In this document: positions 17,568 to 26,479 of the stretch, piece by piece
How positions within the stretch are numbered: the stretch's first letter is position 1
Layout: each line of letters opens with the position of its first letter
DNA from: Planctomycetia bacterium
Lineage (GTDB): Bacteria > Planctomycetota > Phycisphaerae > UBA1845 > UTPLA1
Length of the DNA stretch: 64,000 nt
NCBI GenBank assembly: GCA_015200345.1
Contig: CP054187.1
Span: 852,470 to 916,469, forward strand
Direction of reading: 5' to 3'
Program-made: the position numbers and the translations under genes
The notes under the pieces: generated by a model
The model's input: the letters and a program-made list of their open reading frames with translations, nothing else
Databases searched by the model: none
What the model was told of the DNA's origin: nothing

Positions 17568-17999
17568 ATGACCCCGCGCACGCGCGAAACCTTGCAAGTC
17601 GGCGACAGCGGTTTGTTTGTCAAGACGATCACCGAGCGCGACATCTTTTCGTTCGCCGATGCGTCGGGCGATTTCAACCCGTTGCACATCGACGAAGAGT
17701 ATGCGCGGCGCAGCAAGTTCGGCCGTCGCATCGCCCATGGCATTCTCACCGCGGGCATTATTTCGGCCGTGCTGGGCGGCGAGATTCCCGGCGTCGGCAC
17801 CATCTTCGGCGAGCTTCACATTCGATTTCTCCAACCCGTGTTCATCGGCGACACCATCACCGCCACGGCGACCGTCATGGAGATCATTCATCCGAAACGC
17901 ATTCGCCTGATGGTGGCGTGTACGAATCAGTCTGGCGAGGACGTAGCGATCGGCAACGCCATCGTGCGCCCGCCGGAGACGACGCGCATCCTTCTCTGA
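17568..17999 (+). CDS. MaoC-like (R)-specific enoyl-CoA hydratase
   Basis: 143 residues, a single hot-dog fold. The catalytic pair is visible in the hydratase-2 motif FADASGDFNPLHIDEEYA (Asp and His), followed by FGRRIAHGILTAGIISAVLG. PhaJ-type enzymes hydrate trans-2-enoyl-CoA to (R)-3-hydroxyacyl-CoA and feed polyhydroxyalkanoate or fatty-acid pathways. No PHA gene is nearby, so the substrate is open. It is monocistronic. Confidence 0.9.
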   Translation: MTPRTRETLQVGDSGLFVKTITERDIFSFADASGDFNPLHIDEEYARRSKFGRRIAHGILTAGIISAVLGGEIPGVGTIFGELHIRFLQPVFIGDTITATATVMEIIHPKRIRLMVACTNQSGEDVAIGNAIVRPPETTRILL

Positions 18000-18031
18000 C
18001 CATGCGAGTGGCGCGAAGATTTTGTGAACTT

Positions 18032-18060
18032 TTGATGATGACAGTATTGCCATTTGTAGT
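18032..18060 (+). promoter_or_regulatory. Possible sigma-70 promoter of the LtaS-like gene
   Basis: TTGATG at 18032-18037 and TGTAGT at 18055-18060 are 17 bases apart; each matches the consensus at four of six positions. The first codon of the LtaS-like gene is 67 bases further on. Confidence 0.3.
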
Positions 18061-18127
18061 GTAGGATGCGGACCACAGGACGTGGCGAGGGTTCCAGGCC
18101 TGTCTCGCCCTGTGCAGGAGGCACTCG

Positions 18128-20107
18128 TTGGAGCACGGTTCGCCGCAACGTCCGTTCGCCGCACCTCCATCGTGCGGTGACGCTGCGCCGGTGCCCCTGA
18201 ATCCGACTCCTGCAAGTACCGATGCGTCGGTGCGCGCGCCCGCGCTCCGACCCTCCTGGATTCGCCGCCTTGTAGGGCCACCGATTCGTATCATCCTGTA
18301 TTGTTCTGTTACGGTACTCGCGACCGAGTCCATCGCGCGGAATTCACTCGTCACGCCGTTTCAGTGGGTGTGGCGCTATCCCGTCGAAGCCAGTCTGAAT
18401 GCTGCCATAATACTGTCACTACTTATGATCGGATGGTTGCTGCTCGGACGGCTTCGGCTGGGAGCGATCCTGGCGATTGCCGTTGCCTTCTTCGTGGCGC
18501 TGGGCAGCGCCATCAAGGGGCAGACGCTTGGCGAGCCGCTGTTTCCTTGGGAGATTTTCCTCGCGAAACAAGTAACGCACCTGCCCGGTCTGTTCACCGA
18601 TGCGGCGTCGCTCACAGTCTGGGAATGCGCGGCGCTGGCCATCCTGCTGGGAGTTTGCGCGTGGAGCGTCATCAAGCTGCCGAAGGGCCGAGCGAAGCTG
18701 CGATACCGGCTCGTGCCCGGTCTCGCTGCCGCAGCACTGCCGTATGCGATGGTCTTTCATAACGACACGACTTTGCGAAACTGGTACCGGCTTCTCCCAT
18801 GGGATCAGCCGGAAAACTATCGCACCAACGGGCAACTCGTCGCCTTTGCGAGCAATACTCGCCTGTGTTTCGTCAAACGCCCCCCCGATTACAGCGCCCG
18901 ACGCATCGCCGCATTGGCCGAGACCCTTCGCGCGCGGACCGCCGCTTCCGACGCGCTGCCGACCGGCACCAACGGCGATCCGCCTATCGCCTCATCCCAG
19001 ACGTCGGCGTTGCGCCCCAACCTGATCGTCGTAATGAGCGAGGCATTCTGGGATCCGACGCTTCTGCCCGGCGTGAAAATTTCCCCGGACCCGCTCGCCA
19101 AACTCCGCGCGCGCAGCCCGGGCGGCAAGCTTCAGACGGCCGTCTCACCGTCGTTCGGCGGTCAGACGTCAAACGTTGAGTTCGAGTTCCTGACCGGCTT
19201 GAGCCTGACGCCGCTTCCGGCGGGGTCGAATCCGTACCAGCAGTACGTCATGCACGAGATCCCATCCCTGGCAGGGCTGCTGGGGCAGCGCGGCTACGAC
19301 GCCGTGGCGATACACCCGTACTACAAGTGGTACTGGAACCGCGATCGCGTCTATCCCCTGCTGGGCTTCTCTCGGTTTATCGGGGAAGAAGACCTCGTCG
19401 AGCCGCAGCGCAAAAGCTCCTATGTCACCGATGCTTCGCTGATGCGCGATATCGCGTCGATTCTGAATCAGGCTAAGTCCGAGACGTTCGTCTTCGCCGT
19501 GACCATGCAGAATCACTGGCCCTATCTGGCCGGCGCCTATCCCGACGAGCCGCTTTCCATCCAGGCCGACATGCTCGAAGAGGAGGACCGCGACCTGCTG
19601 CTGCGGTACTCGCAGGGCGCGCACGAATCCGTCGCCGCTCTCGAATGGCTGATCGTCGACCTGGAGAAGCGCGAGCGCCCTTCGGTGCTGGTGTTCTTCG
19701 GCGATCACCTCCCGGTGCTGGGCAATCGCTTCGGCGTCTATCGCGCCACCGGCTTTCTCGATCCTGCGACCGAAAGCCTGACGCCGGTGGAACACTACCG
19801 AATCCGGCAGGTGCCGATCCTGATCTACGACACGCGCCGCGGCGCGATTGCCGTGCCCGAGTTGTCGGTCAAGTTTCTCGGCCCGCGCCTTCTCACTTTG
19901 CTTGGCGAACCGCTTCCGCCCTTTCACAGCTTCCTGAACGACCTGTCACACCAATGGCCCGTGCTGACCGGCATGTTTCAGATTGATGGCACCGGGCAGT
20001 TCAACCCGCGCCAACCGGACGAACAAGGAGAATGGCTGCGCGAGTATCGTCTGTTGCAGTACGACCTGCTCTTTGGAGGCCAGTATTGCCGCGACTCGTT
20101 GTTTTGA
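18128..20107 (+). CDS. LTA-synthase-family sulfatase (alkaline phosphatase superfamily) membrane protein
   Basis: 659 residues from a TTG start with a perfect AGGAGG at 18116-18121, six bases upstream. Four to five membrane segments occupy about 55-215 (WVWRYPVEASLNAAIILSLL, LGAILAIAVAFFVALGSA and others). The periplasmic sulfatase-fold domain begins near 295 with PNLIVVMSEAFWD (metal-binding glutamate) and GGQTSNVEFEFLTG, whose threonine is the expected nucleophile, then FAVTMQNHWPY and VFFGDHLPVLG (Asp/His metal ligands). The order fits LtaS/OpgB-type enzymes, which move phosphoglycerol or similar groups onto envelope glycans. A diderm has no lipoteichoic acid, so the acceptor is probably a periplasmic glucan or another glycan. 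It appears to be monocistronic. Confidence 0.88.
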   Translation: MEHGSPQRPFAAPPSCGDAAPVPLNPTPASTDASVRAPALRPSWIRRLVGPPIRIILYCSVTVLATESIARNSLVTPFQWVWRYPVEASLNAAIILSLLMIGWLLLGRLRLGAILAIAVAFFVALGSAIKGQTLGEPLFPWEIFLAKQVTHLPGLFTDAASLTVWECAALAILLGVCAWSVIKLPKGRAKLRYRLVPGLAAAALPYAMVFHNDTTLRNWYRLLPWDQPENYRTNGQLVAFASNTRLCFVKRPPDYSARRIAALAETLRARTAASDALPTGTNGDPPIASSQTSALRPNLIVVMSEAFWDPTLLPGVKISPDPLAKLRARSPGGKLQTAVSPSFGGQTSNVEFEFLTGLSLTPLPAGSNPYQQYVMHEIPSLAGLLGQRGYDAVAIHPYYKWYWNRDRVYPLLGFSRFIGEEDLVEPQRKSSYVTDASLMRDIASILNQAKSETFVFAVTMQNHWPYLAGAYPDEPLSIQADMLEEEDRDLLLRYSQGAHESVAALEWLIVDLEKRERPSVLVFFGDHLPVLGNRFGVYRATGFLDPATESLTPVEHYRIRQVPILIYDTRRGAIAVPELSVKFLGPRLLTLLGEPLPPFHSFLNDLSHQWPVLTGMFQIDGTGQFNPRQPDEQGEWLREYRLLQYDLLFGGQYCRDSLF

Positions 20108-20112
20108 AGATT

Positions 20113-20142
20113 AGCCGACGGGGACGGATCGCCTTATAATTC
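20113..20142 (+). promoter_or_regulatory. Possible promoter of the macA-like gene
   Basis: A perfect -10, TATAAT, lies at 20137-20142 with a weak -35 TTAGCC at 20113-20118, 18 bases upstream. It would start the transcript about 75 bases before the adaptor gene. Confidence 0.4.
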
Positions 20143-20225
20143 CGGCGCTGAACAAACTGAATGACGCCGCGCGGAGCCGAAGGCAGCCGCGCAGGCACGG
20201 ATTTCGAGTGAGTACAGGGAACCGG

Positions 20226-21422
20226 ATGAAGACGCTGGGTTTATTGGCGGCGGTGGTCGTGATCGGTGCGGGGAGCTATTTCGGATACAGCCGGCTCGCC
20301 CGTGGCGACGGGGCTTCCGCCTTCATGACAAGAGAGATCGACCGGGGCGACGTCGTTCAGACCGTGTCCGCGACGGGAACCATCGAGCCGGTGACCAAGG
20401 TCATCGTCGGCTCGGAGGTTAGCGGAAAGATTCACCGCTGGTACACCGACTTCAACGCCGTGGTGAAGGAAGGCGATCTGCTCGCCGAGCTGGAGACCGA
20501 CCGGTTTGTGACCGCGGTGCAACAGGCCGAAGCCGATCTGGCGCTGGCTCGCGCGCGCGAGGCGGAGGCGCTGGTACGCCACAAGGACGCGGCGCGCGAA
20601 CGCGCCCGGATCGAGAAACTGGCCGAGGCCCAGAACGCCAGCGAAAACGAGTTGCTCGTGGCCATCGCGGCGGAGGAAGCCGCCCGCGCGGTCTGGCAAG
20701 GCGCGCAAGCCAGCGTGAAATCAGCCGAGGCAATCCTCGGCGCCGTGCAGGTGGACTTGGCGCGAACCAAGATTCGCTCGCCGATCGACGGCGTGGTGAT
20801 CTCGCGCACGATCGACGTGGGGCAGACGGTGGCCGCGTCGCTCCAGGCGCCGGAGTTGTTCATCATTGCCAACGATCTCAAGCACATGCAGGTCAATGCG
20901 AACGTCGCCGAATCGGACATCGGTCTGATTCAGGAAGGTGGCCCGGCGATCTTCACGGTCGACGCCTACCCCAAGCGGACGTTCACCGGCAAGATCTCCC
21001 AGATCCGCTACAACGCGACAATTGTAGATGGCGTGGTCACGTACGTCACGCTGATCGAGGTTTTCAATGACGATCTCGCGTTGCGCCCCGGCATGACCGC
21101 CAACGTCACGTTCGAAGTTGCCAAGGCCGCCGGTGTGCTGCGTGTGCCCAACGCGGCCCTGCGGTTCGACCCGAACCCGCCCGCCCCGGGCACGGCCGGC
21201 ATGGTCCGCGGCAGGATTGGTAAGCCGCGCGTCTACATCCCGGACCAGGGCGAGGCGAAACCCCTCGAAGTCGAAACCGGCTTGAGCGACGGGGTGTTCA
21301 CCGAAGTACGAGGCGAAGGCATCAAGGAAGGCATGCTGGTGATCACCGATCGCGCCATGGGCGCGCGCGGCGGCAGCGCTCGGCCCGATCCGTCCCGTTC
21401 CATGCGGCCGCCGCGAGGGTAA
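20226..21422 (+). CDS. MacA/HlyD-type periplasmic adaptor subunit
   Basis: 398 residues from ATG at 20226 with AGGGA six bases upstream; a GTG at 20208 is an alternative without such a site. An N-terminal membrane anchor (LLAAVVVIGAGSYFGYS) is followed by a lipoyl half-motif (ATGTIEPVTKVIVGSEVSG), a coiled-coil hairpin (about 90-165, rich in Ala/Glu/Arg), the second lipoyl half (KIRSPIDGVVISRTIDVGQTV) and beta-barrel domains. This is the membrane-fusion protein of a tripartite exporter. The ATPase gene starts two bases after its stop, so the two form an operon. Confidence 0.9.
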   Translation: MKTLGLLAAVVVIGAGSYFGYSRLARGDGASAFMTREIDRGDVVQTVSATGTIEPVTKVIVGSEVSGKIHRWYTDFNAVVKEGDLLAELETDRFVTAVQQAEADLALARAREAEALVRHKDAARERARIEKLAEAQNASENELLVAIAAEEAARAVWQGAQASVKSAEAILGAVQVDLARTKIRSPIDGVVISRTIDVGQTVAASLQAPELFIIANDLKHMQVNANVAESDIGLIQEGGPAIFTVDAYPKRTFTGKISQIRYNATIVDGVVTYVTLIEVFNDDLALRPGMTANVTFEVAKAAGVLRVPNAALRFDPNPPAPGTAGMVRGRIGKPRVYIPDQGEAKPLEVETGLSDGVFTEVRGEGIKEGMLVITDRAMGARGGSARPDPSRSMRPPRG

Positions 21423-21424
21423 CC

Positions 21425-22198
21425 ATGCCTGATGCGACTCCATCGCACCGTGCCGGCGGCGACGCGCTGATCCATACGCACGATGTACACAAGACTTATT
21501 ACGTCGGCGACATTGCCGTGCCGGCGGTACGCGGCGTCAGCCTCGATGTCCCGCGCCACCAGTTCCTCGCCATCATGGGCCCCAGCGGATCGGGCAAATC
21601 CACGTTCATGCATCTGCTCGGCTGCCTGGATCGGCCTGACCGCGGAATGTACAAGCTTGATGGCGTCGATGTCGCCGATCTGTCCAAACGAGACCTGGCG
21701 GCGCTACGCAATCGCAAGATCGGTTTTGTGTTTCAGAGTTTCAATCTGCTCTCGCGCACAACCGTGCTGGACAACGTGGCCTTGCCCCTGACGTATCAGG
21801 GAGTATCCCGGCGGGAGCGCCGCCGCCTCGCGGCCGAAATGCTCGACCGCGTCGGACTGGCCGATCGCTCGCACCATCACACCAACCAGCTTTCCGGCGG
21901 GCAGCAGCAGCGCGTCGCCGTGGCCAGGGCGCTGGTCACGCGCCCGGTTCTGCTCCTTGCCGACGAACCCACCGGAAATCTCGACAGCCGCACGAGCGTC
22001 GAGATCATGGCACTCATGCAGGAACTGAATCGCGACACCGGCCTGACCATCGCCGTCGTCACGCACGAAATGGACATCGCCGCCCACGCCCAGCGCGTCG
22101 TGACCTTCCGCGACGGCGTGATTCACGGAGACGTCGTCATGCAGGAGGTCCGCGACGCCATCGCCGAGCATCGCGCCCTCGCTGCGACCCGCGCTTGA
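21425..22198 (+). CDS. ABC transporter ATP-binding protein, MacB/LolD type
   Basis: 257 residues. Walker A GPSGSGKST near 55, Q-loop FVFQSFNLL, signature LSGGQQQRVAVARAL, Walker B VLLLADEPTGNLD and switch histidine VVTHE are all present, so the ATPase should be active. The pattern HLLGCLDRPDRG and TGNLDSRTS is typical of the MacB/LolD branch, which drives mechanotransmission exporters. The permease (MacB membrane part, FtsX-like) is not encoded next to it: the next gene is on the other strand. Confidence 0.92.
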   Translation: MPDATPSHRAGGDALIHTHDVHKTYYVGDIAVPAVRGVSLDVPRHQFLAIMGPSGSGKSTFMHLLGCLDRPDRGMYKLDGVDVADLSKRDLAALRNRKIGFVFQSFNLLSRTTVLDNVALPLTYQGVSRRERRRLAAEMLDRVGLADRSHHHTNQLSGGQQQRVAVARALVTRPVLLLADEPTGNLDSRTSVEIMALMQELNRDTGLTIAVVTHEMDIAAHAQRVVTFRDGVIHGDVVMQEVRDAIAEHRALAATRA

Positions 22199-22219
22199 TG
22201 GCGCGACGCCGGCAGATCG

Positions 22220-23155
22220 CTACTCGTCCTCGTCGTCGTCGTCATCGTTCGCCGGGCGCTTCGGCTGCGGCGCCGATTTGGCCTGAGACGCGTCAGCCTT
22301 GTCGTCGTCTTCATCGTCATCCGAGGCCGGCTTCTTCTTCGATTCGGATTTCCCCGCGGCCGATTCCTCCGCGTCGCCCTTGATCTCGCCGCGCTTGGCA
22401 CGCTCCGTCGCCTTGACGACGTCTGCCGTCGGCAGGATCAGCCCCGAGCCGATGTCGCGACCCAGGCCGGCGAACGCGCCGAAGTTGCTTTCCAATTCCT
22501 CCGCATCCGGCAGTTGCAGCACAACAAACCCGACCACCTCGCCCTGCGCGGTGAACGCCGGCAGCCCCGGCTCCAGCGACGCGCCGCCGCCCGGAACGAT
22601 CAGCTCGCGCGGTTTGGTTGTCTTGCCCGCGACGCGGAGCTGGCCCACCGTCACCGCGCGGTCGAAATACTTGCCCATGCGACGCAAAAACACGAGCGAA
22701 TCCCCCACCTGCGGCTTGACCGACTTCCCAAGATCCAGGTATTCCAGCTTCTTCTTTGACGGCTCCTTCAGTTTCACCCATGCGAGGTCCAGCTCCGTAT
22801 CCCGCGCCATGACCGTCGCAGGAAGTCCTTCCGTGTCGTCGCCGATCAGCACTTTCAAATCGGTCGGCCGCGCGTTGCCGAACTGTCGCATGAACCGCGG
22901 CGTGCCCAACTGGCTGCTCGACGCCAGGACCAGGCCGTCCGGCTCGATCATGACGCCCGTCGCCTCGGTTTCATTTTCGCGATCGCCGAATTGCCCTTCC
23001 ATCTTCAGCACAAATTTGATCGTGACAAACGGTGCCGCGAACCTGGATGCCGCATCGCGAAGCATCGCGCCGTCGTCTGCTTGGGTCGCGGACGCGACCA
23101 GGGCCGTGCTGATCATTGCCATCACAACGGCACCGAATCCCATCTGATTTCGCAT
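22220..23155 (-). CDS. Trypsin-like fold protein lacking the catalytic triad (HtrA pseudoprotease)
   Basis: 311 residues. A signal peptide (1-26) is followed by a domain that aligns with the HtrA protease fold: GVMIEPDGLVLASSSQL occupies the place of the motif that holds the catalytic histidine, which is serine here (about 81). DTELDLAWVKL keeps the aspartate. The GNSGGP serine site is replaced by GGGASLEPGLPAF with no serine in place. The C-terminal 60 residues are highly charged and mostly acidic (DDDEDDDKA and DDDDDEDE). The start ATG at 23155 lies two bases after the stop of the upstream htrA gene, with AGGAG in front. It probably binds unfolded proteins or regulates the active HtrA; this is an inference from the fold and operon. 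Confidence 0.75.
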   Translation of the reverse strand: MRNQMGFGAVVMAMISTALVASATQADDGAMLRDAASRFAAPFVTIKFVLKMEGQFGDRENETEATGVMIEPDGLVLASSSQLGTPRFMRQFGNARPTDLKVLIGDDTEGLPATVMARDTELDLAWVKLKEPSKKKLEYLDLGKSVKPQVGDSLVFLRRMGKYFDRAVTVGQLRVAGKTTKPRELIVPGGGASLEPGLPAFTAQGEVVGFVVLQLPDAEELESNFGAFAGLGRDIGSGLILPTADVVKATERAKRGEIKGDAEESAAGKSESKKKPASDDDEDDDKADASQAKSAPQPKRPANDDDDDEDE

Positions 23156-23157
23156 GG

Positions 23158-25323
23158 TTACTCCTCGTCCGACGGTTGAGTTGTGCCCGTTGCACCAACC
23201 CCGCCGGCGGGTTGACTGCTGGCCTCTTCGTCGACTTCTTTCAAAACCGGCTTCCACTCCGGTTCGATGTACAAAAACCGCGTCTGCACGCCGCGCAACA
23301 CGACCATCACCACGCGCTTCGGTTGCGCCTTGGTGATCTCATCCATCACGCGGCGAAAACTCTTCAACCCCTTGATTTCCTGACCGGCGATCCGCTGAAT
23401 CAAATCGTCCGACTCCAGACCGCCCAGCCCCGCCCAACCGGCCGACTCCACCTGCGTCACGATCACGCCCTTGATCGTCTCGTCCCAGCGGTTCTCGTCA
23501 CGATCGAAGAACGTCACCTCGCGCACGGAAAACTCAAAGTCACGATTTTTCTCCTTGCGCGCCTCGTCCTGCGTCGGCCGAGTGCGCTCAAGCGTCACGG
23601 GAACGGTGACGACCTGCCCGTCGCGCAATATCGACAAATCCACCTTCTGATCAATCGTCAAGCGGCGAACCTGACGCGCGAACAGGCCCGCATCCTGCAT
23701 GCCGCGCGGCCGCACGCGCGTTTCCCCCACTTTCAGGATAATGTCGCCCACGCGAAGGGGCGATTCCGCGGCGGCGGTCTTTGGATAGATGCGCGTGATG
23801 CGAAACCCCGTGCCTTCGGGATGCCCCAGTTTCTTGGCCAGCTTGTCCAGAACCGGCTGGGTCGCCACGCCGATCCATGCCTTGGGCACTTCGCGCGGCG
23901 GGTCCTCATCTTCCTCCGGCTTTGGTTTGATCAGCGTGAGTTGCCGCTTCCCTTCGCGATCAAACTCCACCAGCAGGTACTCCGGCAACGGATCGGATTT
24001 CATGATCGTCTTGTACGCATCCACCAGCTCGGCCAGCGAGTCCACCGGTTTGTCGTCAATGCGCAGTATCACATCGCCATAGGCGATCGACGGCTCGGCC
24101 AGCGCTGCCGGCCCGCCCGAACGCACGCTGCTGACAAACGCACCGCGCGTGCTTTCGAACTTGCGATCGCGCGCCAGCTTCTCGGTGATCTCCCGCACCG
24201 TCAGCCCCCACGAGCGAAGCGCCGTCTCCTCGCCGCGATCCTTTTGCAGCTTCTCCGTCACGATCACGGCTTCGCTCACGACGCCGCCGCGCTCGTACGA
24301 CACGCGCAGCTCCGTGCCGATCGGGATATCCGCTAATCGCTTCATCAGCGGTGGAATCTCCTCGGAGAATCGCACCGTCACCGCTTCGCCGTTGAACCGC
24401 AGCATCACATCGCCGGCCTGAATCCCCGCCTTGTCCGCCGGACCGCCCTTGACGATGGAATTGACCAGCACGCCCTTTTCCAGCCCGGTCTTTTCGATGG
24501 ACTTGAAGCTGACACCGATCCAGCTTCGCGCGACTTCGCCACGATCGATCAACTGCCGCGACACGTGCGCCGCCAGATTGCTCGGAATCGCGAAGCCGAT
24601 GGAATTGCCGCCCAGCTCGTTGATGCCGATGATCTCGCCCTTGAGGTTCACGAGCGGACCGCCGCTGTTGCCGGGGTGAATCAGCGCGTCGTGCTGAATC
24701 CACCGCGTGAACAGACCCGTCCGCTGGCCGTCCTCCAGCTCCATCTCGCTGTCGTCGCTGCCGGTAAAGACGCGCTCGGTGTTCGACACGATGCCCAGCG
24801 TCACCGAGCGCGACAGCGCCAGCGGCGACCCCATCGCCATCACGTGGTCACCGACTTCGATCTCGTCCGAGTTTCCGAAACTCGCCGTCGGCAGCGGCGT
24901 GCCCGGGCTTTTCAATTTAGACAAATCAAGTTTTATTACCGCGAGGTCGGTCAGCGGATCCTCCCCGACCAGCGTCGCGGGGATCTCCTGCTTGTCGGCG
25001 AGCGTGCAGCGAAACCGCTTGCCCTGGCTCGTCACATGCTGGTTCGTGATCACGTGCCCCTCGGGCGAAATAATCGTGCCGCTGCCGACCGAGCGGCCCT
25101 TCTGCTCCTTGCCGTCCCAGTAATTCACGGTGACGACGTGGATGTTTACCAGCGCGGGGAAGACTTTGTCCCGCGCGGTCTGGATCGTCCTCTTCATGTC
25201 CTCGCGAAAGCGCGCTGCGCGATCATCGTCTTGCGGCCCTTCCTCCGCGCGCGACCACGCGCCTCCCGTCAACAGAAGCGCCGTCATCCAACCAGCCACC
25301 AACATGCTACGTGAAAACGACAT
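23158..25323 (-). CDS. HtrA/DegP-like serine protease with four PDZ domains
   Basis: 721 residues. A signal peptide (1-27) precedes a trypsin-like domain with His96 (VITNQHV), Asp126 (DPLTDLAVIKL) and Ser220 (GNSGGPL), so it should be catalytically competent. Four PDZ-like domains follow at about 267-355, 372-465, 482-580 and 597-690, each with a GD-I/L-I-core (GDVMLRFNG, GDVILRIDD, GDIILKVGE and DDLIQRIAG). Typical DegP has two. AAGGAAG precedes the ATG at 25323; the frame reaches 25521 but those residues have no homologous character. Periplasmic protein quality control is the likely role. The pseudoprotease gene follows directly. Confidence 0.92.
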   Translation of the reverse strand: MSFSRSMLVAGWMTALLLTGGAWSRAEEGPQDDDRAARFREDMKRTIQTARDKVFPALVNIHVVTVNYWDGKEQKGRSVGSGTIISPEGHVITNQHVTSQGKRFRCTLADKQEIPATLVGEDPLTDLAVIKLDLSKLKSPGTPLPTASFGNSDEIEVGDHVMAMGSPLALSRSVTLGIVSNTERVFTGSDDSEMELEDGQRTGLFTRWIQHDALIHPGNSGGPLVNLKGEIIGINELGGNSIGFAIPSNLAAHVSRQLIDRGEVARSWIGVSFKSIEKTGLEKGVLVNSIVKGGPADKAGIQAGDVMLRFNGEAVTVRFSEEIPPLMKRLADIPIGTELRVSYERGGVVSEAVIVTEKLQKDRGEETALRSWGLTVREITEKLARDRKFESTRGAFVSSVRSGGPAALAEPSIAYGDVILRIDDKPVDSLAELVDAYKTIMKSDPLPEYLLVEFDREGKRQLTLIKPKPEEDEDPPREVPKAWIGVATQPVLDKLAKKLGHPEGTGFRITRIYPKTAAAESPLRVGDIILKVGETRVRPRGMQDAGLFARQVRRLTIDQKVDLSILRDGQVVTVPVTLERTRPTQDEARKEKNRDFEFSVREVTFFDRDENRWDETIKGVIVTQVESAGWAGLGGLESDDLIQRIAGQEIKGLKSFRRVMDEITKAQPKRVVMVVLRGVQTRFLYIEPEWKPVLKEVDEEASSQPAGGVGATGTTQPSDEE

Positions 25324-25462
25324 CGCGCTTCCTTTCGTTTGATTGCCCGCAGAGGCGACCCCAACGTCCCGACCCACGGCATGCATTCGCGGTCGTAGTC
25401 TGATTGATTTCGTCCGCCCCGGCAAGCGAAGCGCGCCTCTCTCACAGGCTCCCCACCGCGAG

Positions 25463-26122
25463 TTACCCGCCATGAACCCATCCGGCCTCGGCAAATCCCG
25501 CTTCACCCACCAGTGGAACAAAAACGACAGGCAACAATGGCGTCTCCACGTTTCGGTGTGGCAGCTTGTCTATCGCTACGAGATGCTGCCGATCTGCCGG
25601 ACCGATCGGAAGAACCATACGGCCTCCGACCGCGAGTTGTTCAAGCAGCGGCGAGACGATCGCCGGCGCGGCGGCGGTCACCAGGATGCGATCAAAGGGC
25701 GCCTTGTCCGGCCAGCCCAGCGTTCCATCGCCCACGCGCATCCGCACATTCCGTGCTTCCAGATCCGCCAGCCGAATCATCGCATGATGCGACAAGTCCG
25801 CGAGACGCTCTACGGTGAACACCTCGGCAGCCAGCCGCGCCAGAATCGCGGTCTGATACCCCGTGCCGGTTCCGATCTCCAGCACGCGATGGCCCGGTGC
25901 CACGCCAAGGCACTCGGTCATGTAAGCAACAATGTAAGGTTGCGAGATGGTTTGACCCGCTTCCGACGGCAAAGCCCGGTCCTCGTACGCCTGCTCGATC
26001 AGATGCGGCGCAACAAACGCCTCGCGCGAAACCGCCGCCATTGCCTCCAGCACGCGCGAATCGCGAATGCCACGCGCCACGAGTTGTTCCGCGATCATCG
26101 TGCGGCGGCGCCGTTCAGACAT
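25463..26122 (-). CDS. pcm: Protein-L-isoaspartate O-methyltransferase
   Basis: 219 residues. It methylates isoaspartyl residues of damaged proteins with S-adenosylmethionine. The family motif VSREAFVAP near 30 is followed by the active-site TISQPYIVAYM and the SAM-binding motif LEIGTGTGYQTAIL near 80, then VGDGTLGWPDKAPFDRILVTAAAP. Start at ATG 26122, with a G-rich GGGGG about ten bases upstream; the open frame continues to 26938 but contains no related sequence. It is divergent from the CAP-domain gene. Confidence 0.95.
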   Translation of the reverse strand: MSERRRRTMIAEQLVARGIRDSRVLEAMAAVSREAFVAPHLIEQAYEDRALPSEAGQTISQPYIVAYMTECLGVAPGHRVLEIGTGTGYQTAILARLAAEVFTVERLADLSHHAMIRLADLEARNVRMRVGDGTLGWPDKAPFDRILVTAAAPAIVSPLLEQLAVGGRMVLPIGPADRQHLVAIDKLPHRNVETPLLPVVFVPLVGEAGFAEAGWVHGG

Positions 26123-26479
26123 TGAATCGCCCCCGATTGAAAAAACCGCGGCGCTTTCTCGCGTTCCCGGCATGCTCCGCGACATGGCGGTGGCCACCCT
26201 GTTCAACTGTCCGGCCCTTCGCCGAAGTATAGCGCCCGGTTCCCCCGCCCTGCTGCCGCCTCCTTCTCGTAATTCCTTTTCGCAGATTGAATTACGAAAT
26301 GCACGGCCTTTGAGTGAACAGCCTGCCCGCGCGACCGATAGAATAGGTATTGCCGGGTCCGTTTGCGGCCCGAGGCGGCGGGTACGAACCATTCGACCTG
26401 CCAAGCCGTTCAGGTGCTTGATGGCACGTACACGGGACCATGCCGCAAACAGGCGGTGTACGCAATCGGGCGAGACCAC
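26123..26479. other. 357-base divergent intergenic region between pcm and the CAP gene
   Basis: It must hold two promoters; no convincing -35/-10 pair was found for either. The notable content is the perfect AT-rich inverted repeat at 26268-26297. Confidence 0.6.
26268..26297. promoter_or_regulatory. Perfect nine-base inverted repeat, possible operator
   Basis: TCGTAATTC at 26268-26276 and GAATTACGA at 26289-26297 are exact reverse complements with a 12-base spacer. The AT-rich arms stand out in a GC-rich region, and the position between divergent genes suits a dimeric repressor or activator site. It could also form an RNA hairpin. Confidence 0.45.
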
